Assembly (NCBI GenBank): GCA_944321725.1
Contig: CALUMI010000024.1
Coordinates: 1 to 40,101 of the forward strand
Length of the DNA stretch: 40,101 bases
Direction: 5' to 3'
DNA from: an uncultured Muribaculaceae bacterium
Lineage (GTDB): Bacteria; Bacteroidota; Bacteroidia; Bacteroidales; Muribaculaceae
Shown: in pieces, positions 7,517-17,083 of the stretch
How the letters are laid out: each line of letters opens with the position of its first letter
Numbering within the stretch: position 1 is the first letter of the stretch
Made by a program: the position numbers and the translations under genes
Notes under the pieces: generated by a model
What the model saw: only the letters and a program-made list of their open reading frames with translations
Told to the model about the DNA's origin: nothing
Database searches by the model: none

Positions 7517-8338
7517 ATGGCAGTTTCAATGTCCGACATCAGCAAGCTCCGCAAACTGACAGGGGCAGGCATGATGGATTGTAAGAAAGCGTTGGAAGAA
7601 ACCAACTGCGATATGGATGCGGCTGTTGAGATCATTCGCAAGAAAGGTCAGGCCGTGGCTGCAAAGCGCGAAGACCGCGAAGCGTCGGAAGGCTGTGTGC
7701 TTTCGGCTTCTGATAACGGATTTGCCGCTATTGTTGCGCTTAAGTGTGAAACAGACTTCGTTGCCAAGAATGAGGGCTTTGTGGCTCTTACCAAGTCTAT
7801 TCTCGACGCGGCTATGGCTGCTAAAGCCAAATCGCTCGACGAGGTTAAGGCTCTTGTCATCAACGGTCTTCCTGTTTCCGAACTCATTGTTGAGGAGATT
7901 GGCAAGACAGGCGAAAAGATGGAGCTTGGCGCTTACGAGTGTCTTGAAGGCGAGGGTACAACTTGCTACGACCATCTTGGAAACAAACTGTCAACTATCG
8001 TTTCTTTCAACAAGCCGGTAGAGCGTCAGGTTGGCCGTAACGTGGCTATGCAGGTGGCTTCAATGAATCCTATTTCTGTGAGCCGCAACGACGTGCCGCA
8101 GCATATTGTCGACCAAGAACTCGACATTGCACGCGAAAAAGCTCGTCAGGAGGGCAAGAAAGAGGAGATGCTCGACAAGATTGCGCAGGGACGTTTGAAC
8201 AAGTTCTACAAAGAGTCTTGTTTGCTTGAGCAGGAGTATATCATGGATGCCCAATTCTCTATCGAGAAATATTTGAAGAGCGTTGATCCGGAACTCACGG
8301 TTACAGCGTTCAAACGCGTAAATCTTAATGAAGATTAG
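7517..8338 (+). CDS. tsf: Elongation factor Ts
   Basis: EF-Ts recycles EF-Tu by releasing GDP. Residues 8-45 form the conserved N-terminal domain (SKLRKLTGAGMMDCKKALEE), and KCETDFVAKNEGF around residue 80 is the TDFVA signature that contacts EF-Tu. Length (273) fits the family. It is the last gene of the ribosomal operon, and a strong terminator lies 28 bases after its stop. Confidence 0.98.
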   Translation: MAVSMSDISKLRKLTGAGMMDCKKALEETNCDMDAAVEIIRKKGQAVAAKREDREASEGCVLSASDNGFAAIVALKCETDFVAKNEGFVALTKSILDAAMAAKAKSLDEVKALVINGLPVSELIVEEIGKTGEKMELGAYECLEGEGTTCYDHLGNKLSTIVSFNKPVERQVGRNVAMQVASMNPISVSRNDVPQHIVDQELDIAREKARQEGKKEEMLDKIAQGRLNKFYKESCLLEQEYIMDAQFSIEKYLKSVDPELTVTAFKRVNLNED

Positions 8339-8366
8339 CATATAGAGCCGGATAATTCCGGTATGG

Positions 8367-8398
8367 CGGGGATAGGCTTTGCTTATCCCCGTTTTTTT
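8367..8398 (+). terminator. Intrinsic terminator after tsf
   Basis: The 8-pair stem CGGGGATA/TATCCCCG (8367-8374 and 8384-8391) is followed by seven T (8392-8398). Confidence 0.9.
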
Positions 8399-8477
8399 GT
8401 TGTTGCCCGGGTCAATCTTGTTTTCCGACGATGTCGGCTCGTGGCGGTTAAGCCCGTGGGTAGGCTTATTTCAATTG

Positions 8478-8571
8478 CGGCCTCTATGAGGCCGTTGTTA
8501 TTATGTGCTTGTCACCCCAAGCTGCTATGCGCTTGCATGTGGTGCTATGGAGTGCCGCCGCATAACGCGGC
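8478..8571. repeat. Intergenic hairpin-module mosaic (copy 2)
   Basis: The spacer between tsf and the fimbrial operon repeats the modules seen near 5338: CGGCCTC-TAT-GAGGCCG (8478-8494), a CCCCAAGCTGC segment (from about 8515), and GCCGC-ATAAC-GCGGC (8557-8571). No gene is supported in this stretch. Confidence 0.7.
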
Positions 8572-8642
8572 TTTTATGGAACAGTTGTTAATTTATATAA
8601 ATGATACATTCTTTTTGAATTAATACGAAAGATTAAGATTTC

Positions 8643-8651
8643 GGGGGGGGG
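8643..8651 (+). repeat. Nine-G homopolymer in the fimbrial operon leader
   Basis: A run of nine G lies 22 bases before the ATG of the first fimbrial gene. A weak promoter-like pair (TTG in cagTTGtta and TCTTTTTG around 8610-8617) lies upstream, so the tract would fall in the 5' untranslated region. Tracts of this kind can change length by slippage. Confidence 0.7.
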
Positions 8652-8673
8652 TAAAAGTGGATAAAAATATTGT

Positions 8674-10053
8674 ATGAGTTTCACCCTTAAGAAGTGGATC
8701 CAAAAGGAAAAATGGTTGATGGTGTGTGTGACGATGTTGTTGTTTCCGATTGTGCTACGTGGAAACAATTCTGATGACACCGCTACTTTTATTGTTTATT
8801 TCGGGGACGGCATGTCGGTTGTCGATGAGAATTTTGAGGATAACCGCGCTGTTCTTGACTCTGTTGCCGCTTACGTGCGCGGTCTTTCCTCGCATGGCAT
8901 TGCCGTGACTTTTGAGTTGGCGGGCAGCACGTCGCCTAACGGTTTATATGACTTGAATCAGCGGTTGGCTCTCAAACGTGCCCGCAATCTTAAGAATTAT
9001 ATTGTCCGCCGGCTTGCTGTAGAGGAATCGACGGCAAAAATAGCGTCGAGAGGTATCGACTATGCCAAGCTGAGGGACTTGGTGGCAAGCGACAACGGGA
9101 TGCCCGGCAGGGAGCATGTGCTGAATATACTCGACAGCGTGCCTGAGGTGATAATGTCGGGTGGGCGTGTTGTGGAGCAGAAGAAGCGACGGCTGCTTTG
9201 GCTCGACAATGGCAAGCCGTATTATTATATGAAAGCCCGGATGTTTGCCGATTTGCGTTGTGTGGAGATAGCCCTTCCTGCAATGCCCGGTGTGACGGTT
9301 GGGGAAGAGCCGAAAGACACTGTGCCGACAGCTAAGCCCGTACCTGAGAAAGTTGCCGACCCTTTGCCGGATTCTGCGCCGGAGATTGTTGCTGACTCTT
9401 TGCCGAAGCCTGTACCCGAACCTGCTACCGTGCCTTTGCAACTGTCAGATACGATAAGGCTGCAGCATGTTTCAGCGCAGGAAACCCCCAAGATGGATGA
9501 GGTGCCTGTCGTCGATGATCAATTTGTTGAGCGGATGGCATTGAAAACAAATATGATATACGATGCTTTGCTTGCCCCCGACATAGAGTTGGAATACCGT
9601 ATCAACGACCGTTGGTCGGTGGCCATAGAAGGGACAATGGCATGGTGGCACAACGACGGTAGGCATCGATACTACCAGTTGGCTGTAATCAGCCCTGAGG
9701 TGCGCTATTGGTTTAAGACAAAGAAGCCGTGGCACGGGCATTATGTCGGGCTGTTCGGCGGGCAAGGCTGGTACGACCTTGAGAACGGAGAGCGGGGTTA
9801 TCGCGGAGAGGGACAGATGGCGGCTCTCAGCTACGGATACATGTTTCCGGTGTCGAGGCATCTGTCGTTCGACGCGGAAGTGGGCGTGGGCTACATGCAC
9901 ACGCGGTTTCAGGAATATCTGCCTGTCGACGGGCATTATGTGTACCAACAGACTTCCAAAATAAATTATTTCGGACCTGTGAGATTGAAATTTTCATTGG
10001 TGTGGCGATTTTGGCCTGACAAAAGGGAAGGAGGGGTGAAGTATGACTATTAG
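8674..10053 (+). CDS. OmpA-like/DUF3575 protein of a type V fimbrial cluster
   Basis: The 459-residue protein starts with a signal-like hydrophobic segment (about residues 13-30). Residues about 35-185 hold a region resembling the OmpA C-terminal fold (TFELAGSTSPNGLYDLNQRL followed by LKRARNLKNYI). A P-, V- and D-rich linker (about 215-275) comes next, and the C-terminal 170 residues match DUF3575, a predicted outer-membrane barrel with ALKTNMIYDALLAPDIELEY and a final LKFSLVWRFW. DUF3575 proteins commonly open fimbrillin operons in Bacteroidales and probably act in outer-membrane assembly or anchoring. Its last 11 bases overlap the next gene, showing tight coupling. Confidence 0.85.
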   Translation: MSFTLKKWIQKEKWLMVCVTMLLFPIVLRGNNSDDTATFIVYFGDGMSVVDENFEDNRAVLDSVAAYVRGLSSHGIAVTFELAGSTSPNGLYDLNQRLALKRARNLKNYIVRRLAVEESTAKIASRGIDYAKLRDLVASDNGMPGREHVLNILDSVPEVIMSGGRVVEQKKRRLLWLDNGKPYYYMKARMFADLRCVEIALPAMPGVTVGEEPKDTVPTAKPVPEKVADPLPDSAPEIVADSLPKPVPEPATVPLQLSDTIRLQHVSAQETPKMDEVPVVDDQFVERMALKTNMIYDALLAPDIELEYRINDRWSVAIEGTMAWWHNDGRHRYYQLAVISPEVRYWFKTKKPWHGHYVGLFGGQGWYDLENGERGYRGEGQMAALSYGYMFPVSRHLSFDAEVGVGYMHTRFQEYLPVDGHYVYQQTSKINYFGPVRLKFSLVWRFWPDKREGGVKYDY

Positions 10054-11050
10054 GAAAATGTCGGTGCCGGCTGTAGTGATTGCAATGCTGCCGTTGGCAG
10101 GCTGCCGCAAGGATTTGTGCTACGACCATAATCTGCACGGCACGCGCATACAGGTACACAAGCAGCCTGAGTGGGTGCTTGAATGGGAGCGCGACAACAC
10201 TCTTACCGATTGGCAGCAGTCGTGGGATGAGGAGTTTGGCGTGGATTATGATGATTTGCGTCCTGGCATGCCTTCAGGCTTGCGCGTGGTCAATTATGAG
10301 GAAAGCGGCAATGTGCGCATTCATAACATACCGGCTGAGGGCGGAATAGTTTCGCTCGCTGAGGGCAATCATGCGTTTTTGCTATATAACAATGATACGG
10401 AATATATCGTGTTCAACGATGTCGACTCGTGGGCTTCTGCCTCTGCCACCACCCGCACGCGTACACGCTCATCATATTTTGCGCAGGGACACGACGGTGA
10501 GATTACGGTCAATCCTCCCGACATGCTTTATTCATGCTATGTCCCCGACTACACGGCTGTGCGTGCCGTTGAGCCGGATGAGCTTCCGGTCACTATGCAG
10601 CCGTTGGTCTATACCTATTATGTGCGTTATGAGTTTAAGTCGGGGAGGGAGTATGTGGCTTTGGCGCGCGGAGCTTTGTCGGGAATGGCGAGGTCGGTCT
10701 ATCTCTTTGACGGCAGCACATCGGACGACGCGGTCACGTTGCTCTACGATTGTGAGCTTACCGACTATGGTGCGGAGGCGCGTGTGATGTCGTTCGGTGT
10801 GGCGGCTCAATCTGCCGTATTTCGCTCCGGCGAAACCTATAATCTCAATCTTGAGGTGCGTTTGACAAACGGAAACCTGAAAAGTTTCGATGTGGATGTC
10901 ACGTCCCAAATGCGGTCGCAGCCGCGCGGTGGGGTGATTGTGGTTGAGGGTCTTGAGATATCCGACACTGAAGGCACTGCCGGAGGTTCGGGTTTCGATG
11001 TCGATGTCAACGGTTGGGGCGAGTATGAGGATATACCGTTGCCGTTGTAA
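10043..11050 (+). CDS. DUF5119-type lipoprotein, fimbrial accessory or anchor
   Basis: The 335-residue protein has a short lipoprotein signal ending in LPLAGC, so it should be acylated and exported to the outer membrane. The body carries features of DUF5119 proteins: LCYDHNLHG right after the lipobox, then PSGLRVVNYEE and a later DVTSQMRSQPRGGVIVVEG stretch. These proteins sit between the DUF3575 gene and the fimbrillins in many type V fimbrial operons, by analogy with Mfa2/FimB anchors. The ATG overlaps the previous gene by 11 bases and is preceded by a purine-rich stretch (AAGGGAAGGAGGGG), an unusually good ribosome site for this phylum. A 170-base hairpin-rich gap follows before the first fimbrillin. 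Confidence 0.82.
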   Translation: MTIRKMSVPAVVIAMLPLAGCRKDLCYDHNLHGTRIQVHKQPEWVLEWERDNTLTDWQQSWDEEFGVDYDDLRPGMPSGLRVVNYEESGNVRIHNIPAEGGIVSLAEGNHAFLLYNNDTEYIVFNDVDSWASASATTRTRTRSSYFAQGHDGEITVNPPDMLYSCYVPDYTAVRAVEPDELPVTMQPLVYTYYVRYEFKSGREYVALARGALSGMARSVYLFDGSTSDDAVTLLYDCELTDYGAEARVMSFGVAAQSAVFRSGETYNLNLEVRLTNGNLKSFDVDVTSQMRSQPRGGVIVVEGLEISDTEGTAGGSGFDVDVNGWGEYEDIPLPL

Positions 11051-11053
11051 AAT

Positions 11054-11157
11054 GTGGCTGACGCCACAGGTTAAAGGTTATTGCCACTGTTGTGGCAGGT
11101 TAAGGATTATAGGTTAACCACTAACCCTTAACCCATAACCTGTCAGCGCGGCTGACA
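11054..11157. repeat. Cluster of four hairpins between DUF5119 gene and first fimbrillin
   Basis: Three small hairpins, GTGGC-TGAC-GCCAC (11054-11067), GCCAC-TGTT-GTGGC (11083-11096) and TGTCAGC-GCG-GCTGACA (11141-11157), surround a larger imperfect inverted repeat of GGTTA units (11096-11116 against 11122-11142, 17 of 21 pairs). They could attenuate or process the mRNA between accessory and fimbrillin genes. No T run follows. Confidence 0.7.
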
Positions 11158-11220
11158 ACATAATGGATAAACTTTGAACTGAAACATATATGTTTAATTT
11201 TTAATTAATTTTTTATTCAA

Positions 11221-12213
11221 ATGAAAAAACAATTATTTTTAGTGGCTTGCGCTGCTTTGACCCTCGCAAGCTGCTCTGAGAAAGAAACTGTGGAGATGCC
11301 CAAAACTGCCACTATCACCTTTGGCGACACTTTTGTGGGCAATGCCACCCGTGCCGCTTCTGAAATCACGGATGACAACATCCGCTCGTTCTTTGTTTTC
11401 GGTGGCAGCAATTTGGAGAATAATCAGAGTTACACAAATGAGTTCAACAATGTTGAGGTGACTTCTACAGACGGAACTACTTGGACTTATGCCGATACTC
11501 GTTATTGGACCGATGGTTTGATTTATGTGTTCAATGCCTATGCTCCTGCTCTTCCTGTTGGTACTACAACTTCGGTTGATTCGGACGGCGATGGCGTTAA
11601 TTTCACGGATTTTGTCGCTACCGACGGCTCTGTGGATTTGATTGAGGCTGCCGCTGTTACAAAATCTGATGTCAATGCCTCTGCTGCCGGTACTGTTGAC
11701 TTCACGTTCAGCCATATCCTTTCCATGATTAAGCTGACATTTGAGAGCGAGTTTGGCGACAACGTGAAACTTACAGTGTCTGACATCACATTGAAAGCTG
11801 TTCCCAACAAGGCTTCTTACACATCAGGAATATGGGGAACAATGGCGGAAGGCAGTACTGTGGATTACGACATGGGTGACGTGGCTGAGCTTATCAACGG
11901 AGCCACTAAGAGCAGCGACAAAATCATAGTTGTGCCGCAGTCGTTCACTGACGGCCTTGTTGTAGAGTTCAAGGCTAAAGCCGAATATGTTGAGGGCGGC
12001 GTGCTTGTCGACGGCACTCAGACACTTACCGCGACTTTGCCCACCACTGCATGGGCGAAAGGCAACCGCTACAACTATGTGGCTAAATTGAATATCAACA
12101 ACATCGACCCGGATAACCAGCATTATCCTATCGTGTTCGGCGATCCTACAGTCAACGGATGGTCTGACTATTCGGAAGCCGGCGATGTTGATATGCCTGT
12201 TTTCGGAGAATAA
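11221..12213 (+). CDS. Fimbrillin family lipoprotein (Mfa1/FimA-like subunit)
   Basis: The 330-residue protein has a lipoprotein signal (MKKQLFLVACAALTLASC, lipobox LASC) and the two-lobed beta-sandwich pattern of fimbrillin-like proteins. ITFGDTFVGNATRAA follows soon after the signal, and VDFTFSHILSMIKLTFES and NRYNYVAKLNINNID are further typical segments. In type V fimbriae such lipoproteins are exported, trimmed by a gingipain-like protease after an Arg or Lys, and polymerised by strand donation; TRAA near residue 42 could be such a site (inference). It is the most compact and regular of the three fimbrillins here, so it is the best candidate for a major shaft subunit. Confidence 0.88.
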   Translation: MKKQLFLVACAALTLASCSEKETVEMPKTATITFGDTFVGNATRAASEITDDNIRSFFVFGGSNLENNQSYTNEFNNVEVTSTDGTTWTYADTRYWTDGLIYVFNAYAPALPVGTTTSVDSDGDGVNFTDFVATDGSVDLIEAAAVTKSDVNASAAGTVDFTFSHILSMIKLTFESEFGDNVKLTVSDITLKAVPNKASYTSGIWGTMAEGSTVDYDMGDVAELINGATKSSDKIIVVPQSFTDGLVVEFKAKAEYVEGGVLVDGTQTLTATLPTTAWAKGNRYNYVAKLNINNIDPDNQHYPIVFGDPTVNGWSDYSEAGDVDMPVFGE

Positions 12214-12295
12214 CAAATCAAGCCGTAATACTTGAATCGGCAGCTTGCAAGGGGTTGAATGTTCCCTTTGCGGGCACAAATAAAAAATGACAGAG

Positions 12296-13210
12296 ATGAA
12301 AAAAACTATATTATCGGTGGCGTTATTGGCTGTGATGCTGACGGCTTGTGCCGACAAGCAGAGCCGCGAGCCGCAGTTGGATGCGGCAGCGATAGGCTTC
12401 ACCACGCAGGTCACGCGCTCGGCTACAGGCCCGGTTTACGATTTCTCGGCGGGCGACGCTTTCGATGTGTGGGCGCGGAGAACGCTTTCCAACGGTACGG
12501 GTAATCCGGTCGAGGTGTTTTCCAAAGTCCCCGTGTCGACTGCCGACGGATTGTCGTGGGCCTACGAAAATCCCCGCTATTGGGAATTGGCCGACTATGA
12601 TTTTGCGGCTGTTTTTCCGTCGGGATTGGCCGGCTCTTCGGTCGATTTCTCCGGAGGCGGGCCGGTGTTCAGAATCGACAACTATAATGTTAAGGACAAC
12701 CATGACCTGATGACCGCAACCCGGACGGTCACTTACGCCAGCGGCGAGCCTTCGCCGGTGGCATTCACTTTCGGGCATCTGCTTTGCCGGGTGAGTATCG
12801 CCGGACGGGCAGAGAACGGCGATGTGACGATTAACAGCGTAACGTTGAGAGGTGTCGGCGAAACAGGCGATTACGACAGCTCTGCGGGTTGGAGCAATGT
12901 TGCTGTTGGCAGCGGCTTTTCCGCAAGCAATGTAAAACTTAACGGCACAAATACCGATGTCATAAGCAGTCGGCTGATGATTCCGCAGCCGGTTACCGGT
13001 ATGGAGTTTGTCGTCAGCTACCGTCCTGCCGGCGCGTCGACGGATTTGTCGGCTGCCTACGAGTTGCCGGCAACCGGGTCTGTCAGCAGATGGGAGCCGG
13101 GGCGCAGCTATCGCTACACGTTTGTTATATATGGCAATCAGATAATTTTTGACAAGCCGGCGGTGACGGCATGGGACGATGCCACCGGTGGAATCATCGT
13201 GGTGGAATAA
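12296..13210 (+). CDS. Fimbrillin family lipoprotein
   Basis: A 304-residue fimbrillin-like lipoprotein: MKKTILSVALLAVMLTAC is the signal with lipobox LTAC, followed by IGFTTQVTRSATG, PVAFTFGHLLCRVSIAGR and the C-terminal RSYRYTFVIYGNQIIFD. An ATG three codons upstream (12287) is also possible; I chose 12296 because it gives the common MKK start. It lies 82 bases after the first fimbrillin and shares its design, so the pair look like paralogous subunits of one fimbria. Confidence 0.87.
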   Translation: MKKTILSVALLAVMLTACADKQSREPQLDAAAIGFTTQVTRSATGPVYDFSAGDAFDVWARRTLSNGTGNPVEVFSKVPVSTADGLSWAYENPRYWELADYDFAAVFPSGLAGSSVDFSGGGPVFRIDNYNVKDNHDLMTATRTVTYASGEPSPVAFTFGHLLCRVSIAGRAENGDVTINSVTLRGVGETGDYDSSAGWSNVAVGSGFSASNVKLNGTNTDVISSRLMIPQPVTGMEFVVSYRPAGASTDLSAAYELPATGSVSRWEPGRSYRYTFVIYGNQIIFDKPAVTAWDDATGGIIVVE

Positions 13211-13253
13211 GGGTGTGATATGGTGTTTTTTAAGCAAGGATAAAAATAAGGAT

Positions 13254-14519
13254 ATGAGAAAAATTATTCCTGTCATGATAGTTACGCTTGTGGCATTGGC
13301 CTCGTGCAGCGAAGAGCCCGGCGGCGGACTTGCGCAGCCTGACGGTGCCATTGTGTTCGGCACTCCGGCGATGAGTGTCGAAACGCGCAGCACGTTCAAG
13401 GATGCCATTGAGGCGAGCGAATCATTCGGCGTGATAGGCTATTGCCTTGCCTATACGGTCGGTACGACAACTGTCAACTATAATTCCGGTGCGGGTAATT
13501 GGCTTACCAAGCGTGAATATTGTCCGCCGTCGGTGTTCAACCGGCAGCGTGTCACAGTAGAATCGGATGGGCCATGTTCATACGAAAATATAAAATATTG
13601 GTATGCTAATGGCAAAGGACTCGATGGTGAGGATGTGGCAAGTGTGACAAACGCTGACAATTATAGGTATACTTTTTTTGCTTATTATCCTTATGACGGG
13701 GCTTACGAGGTGGAAATACCCGGAACGATGAAAAATGAGAAAGGCGATGACATCCTTGTTGGCGGTAGCCCTGTGAATGTCGGCGCTCCTCGATTGACGT
13801 TCACAATGCCTCAAACGGGAACAAGCCTTGCTGCTGTGCTTGACCATTCCGCAACGCCTGATGCCATGCTTGCCGCGCTCTATGACCGGCGCAAGAGCGA
13901 GGGCAATCTACAATTCACATTTCGCCATGTGCTTACAGGCTTGGGGTTCGTGGTCAACAACTACAGCACACGCCATTTGCTTGTCAACAAGGTGGAGCTG
14001 CGCGGCACATTCTATAAGCGGCTGATAATCGATGCCACTACTTCCACAGTGACTTATGAGAGTCCGTCCGCTTCTCCCGGCGACGTGTATACAGGCACTT
14101 ATGTCGTTTACGACGGCGGTGCCGGCGAAGTGTTGGATCTGACCAACGATGACCCTGAGAATGTGTCGGTAGTCTCTTCTCAAAATCCCATAGGTGGAGA
14201 GCATGTTATGCTTATTTCCGGAGTACAGAACCAGTCGCTTGGCCCGGTGGCCAATGATGAGAATGGTTATGAGCCGTTGGAAGTTGTGATACACTATAAA
14301 TTTTGGGATAATGGCGATGCTGAGCCTTCCGATTGGACGGTAAAGGCCTTCACACGGCCTGCCACGTTTACGTTCCGTTCTGGTACCCGCTATGTGGCGA
14401 GATTGGATTTCGTTGGCGACGCTTTCACCATCGATTTCATACAGGCCAACGGCGATATATGGCAGGACGGCGAGGCTGACGATGGCGATGAAACCAATGA
14501 TGATGTAGTATTTGAATAA
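13254..14519 (+). CDS. Fimbrillin family lipoprotein, larger paralogue
   Basis: A 421-residue lipoprotein with signal MRKIIPVMIVTLVALASC (lipobox LASC). The body follows the fimbrillin pattern: IVFGTPAMSVETRSTF near the start, NLQFTFRHVLTGLGFVVNN in the middle and GTRYVARLDFVGDAFTIDF near the end, finishing with an acidic tail. The open frame reaches back to 13179, but the ATG at 13254 has a purine-rich AAGGAT just upstream and gives a proper signal peptide. Its size suggests a minor, adaptor or near-tip subunit (inference). Confidence 0.86.
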   Translation: MRKIIPVMIVTLVALASCSEEPGGGLAQPDGAIVFGTPAMSVETRSTFKDAIEASESFGVIGYCLAYTVGTTTVNYNSGAGNWLTKREYCPPSVFNRQRVTVESDGPCSYENIKYWYANGKGLDGEDVASVTNADNYRYTFFAYYPYDGAYEVEIPGTMKNEKGDDILVGGSPVNVGAPRLTFTMPQTGTSLAAVLDHSATPDAMLAALYDRRKSEGNLQFTFRHVLTGLGFVVNNYSTRHLLVNKVELRGTFYKRLIIDATTSTVTYESPSASPGDVYTGTYVVYDGGAGEVLDLTNDDPENVSVVSSQNPIGGEHVMLISGVQNQSLGPVANDENGYEPLEVVIHYKFWDNGDAEPSDWTVKAFTRPATFTFRSGTRYVARLDFVGDAFTIDFIQANGDIWQDGEADDGDETNDDVVFE

Positions 14520-14532
14520 AATAAGGATAGCG

Positions 14533-17075
14533 ATGAGAACAACAATATTCCATAAATTGCTTTTTGTCTGCATATTGTTGGCGGGGTTATGCGCCTGCCA
14601 GGACGATGACAGTGAGTTTCGTCCGGCCAATGTTGAGGGCGACGGGCTGACGCTTGAGTTCGTGACCGACCCGATGGACAAGGTCAGTGTCACCCGCGCG
14701 AGCGACCCGAAAGACGACGATGAAAAGAGGATAAACACGCTCTACGTGTTTTTCTTCGGAGCCGACGGCAATTTGTTGGACGACAAGGTGACGGTGGGCG
14801 ATTCTGACGACCACAGCCCGTTTGCCGGCTATGCGGAGCTGAGCATGGGAGAAACAACATTGAAAATCGACAAGGCTGCCGTGACTTCCAATCCTCAGGC
14901 CGGCAGTGTGACAATCTATGCAGTGGCTAACATAAGTGAAGCGGAGGCTCTCCATTATTTCGGCGAGCCGGTGGATGCAGGCAACGGGCTTGTGCGTCCT
15001 GCGAATATCAGCAGAGTGGAGGATCTTCAGAACATTGTTTATCGTCGCGATGAGATATCAATCGGAGTGGGCGACGGGTTGCCAATGGTTGGCAAACTTT
15101 CAGGAGTTGATCTTACCGACAGGAGCAGCAACTACGCGGAAGTGGAGATGTACTCTCTGATGGCGCGTGTGGATGTGAAAATTCAGATTAATTCAGACGA
15201 TGGCGACAACAATTTGCCGCGGCTGGCGATGATGACTTGGGAAGCCGTAAACTTGCCAAAGCAGGCTACATTCGGCGACCCGGAAACGTTTGACAATGGT
15301 ACCCGTGTGACAGGTCCGCTTGGCGATGACGGCAAAGCCACAGTGAACACATCGCTGCAACAGGTGATTTACAACCGCAACGGCGAAATATCGTTTTCGT
15401 TCTATATGTTCGAGAACATTCAGGAGAAACAAAAACCGCAGTGGCCTGATGGCGTAGAGACGGACGGCGATTATCCTGTCGGGGTGTATGAGGAAAAATA
15501 CAATGAGATAACAGGGGAAACAACCATTACCGACAAGCGGCAGAACTATAAGCCGTATTTCGCCGACAAGGAAAATGCCGCCAATATAGTTTTGCATACT
15601 TACTATACGGACAGCAACAATAAAACTTACAGTGTGGACTATACACTATATCTCGGTGCTAACCATACCGACGATTTCAGCGTGAAGCGCAATCACCAGT
15701 ATAAAAACGACATAACCATTAAGGGATTGACACAAGTTGGCACCAATCCCTTTCATGTCACGTTCGACGCTCGTGTCAATGTGCATGAAAGCGGCAACAA
15801 CAGCTACTACCTTGCCATTCTGCGCGAGCGCAACCTTGACGCGCATTTCTGCGTCACGCCGATGGATGTGTATATGTTTGGCGACAATAACGGCACTTCA
15901 GTCTACGATTCCGCCAACGATCCTTCGATAGAGGTGATACTCGGCGAATGTCCGGCAGGGAGCGAAACTCCTGATACCGTACAATACCCGAATGGATTGC
16001 CATGGAGCTTGTACCTGCGGCGGATATGGAAAACGGCACTGTGGCAAACGTGTCTACGGCTTCTGTCGAGTCAGGCAACCGCCTGCTTGCCACCGGGCCT
16101 TATACGGCGGGCAACGGCAAGCGCAGTTGGTTCACCACCACGCTTGTCGACAGTCTGAACAATGCCAACGACGGGCATGTGACTGTGAAAAACTCGCGCG
16201 ACCGTGTGTATTTCTATGTGGATGAAAACCTTGTGCTTGCCGACCGCACAGCTTCTGTGACTGTAATTTATAAGGAAGGTGGTGTGGAGCAACGCCGGCA
16301 GACGATGACATTGACACAGTTGCCCTTGATTAGGTTTACTTATTATGAAGGAGAGGATAGAACAGGTACAGCTCATACGGGATACATGGAGCAGATAGAG
16401 GAGTATCTTGACCACTACGACCCGTTAGACGAGCATCGCACGGAGCAGGTTTACGACGGTTTGCCATGGGCAGAAGACGGCTCTGATCTCGCATCTCATG
16501 CAATTGGAAGTTTGTTGTATGATACGACAACCGGATGGATTCCAACTTCTTCGTTTTATCAGGTTTCGTTTAATAATTACATTGACGGTTGAGCTTATAC
16601 GAGCTACGTGGTATCGGATGTTGATCCTACGCAGGCAGTGATGACGTTGAATGATAAACCGAGATCGGCATTCCAATATTGTCATAATAAGAACAAACGC
16701 AATAATGAAGGCTGTGTTCCTGCCGAATACAGAAATCAAACAATTGGTAGCAGCAGAGTAGTGGAAAGCAACAGCAGCAAGTGGTATCTTCCGGCAATCA
16801 GGCAGATGGAATATGCTTTGGAGGAGTACTATTTGACTTTTCCGGAGTTTCAGGAGAATTACTATTGGTCGGCTTCTGCGGCAAAAGAAAGATCGGGTAT
16901 TTTTGAAAGAGAGAATGGCTACCGTGCACGGGCTGTTTTGATTGACGGCAACGGCAATTCGCGACCGAGCGACCAGCAGGCTGGAAGCATGTATCCTGCC
17001 GGTGGCAATGCTCTGCGGACGGAAGAGTTGCGCATCCGGGCGTTCCGCATCGACCTTGATCCGTATGACTATTGA
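14533..17075 (+). pseudogene. DUF4906-type fimbrial tip/adhesin lipoprotein, broken by a frameshift and a stop
   Basis: Three collinear pieces make one protein of about 847 residues. Piece 1 (from ATG 14533) has a lipoprotein signal ending LAGLCAC, then QDDDSEF and RINTLYVFFFGADG, typical of DUF4906 proteins. After YPNGLPW (about 16005) the frame is lost; adding one G restores W-ELVPAADMENG in the next frame. That piece has the family motif SRDRVYFYVDENLVLADRTA and EEYLDHYDPLDE. An in-frame TGA at 16590 (YIDG-stop-AYTSYVV) then interrupts it, after which the frame stays open to 17075 with KWYLPAIRQMEYAL and YYWSASAAKE, the expected C-terminal domain. It is the last gene of the fimbrial operon, where the large tip adhesin usually sits. 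As read, only a 540-residue truncated product could be made. Confidence 0.85.
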
Positions 17076-17083
17076 TGGCAGTT

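Noticed and set aside
8339..8673. Invertible promoter upstream of the fimbrial operon
   Set aside because: I searched for matching inverted repeats flanking a promoter and saw only short hairpin modules with 3- to 5-base loops, and no recombinase gene nearby.
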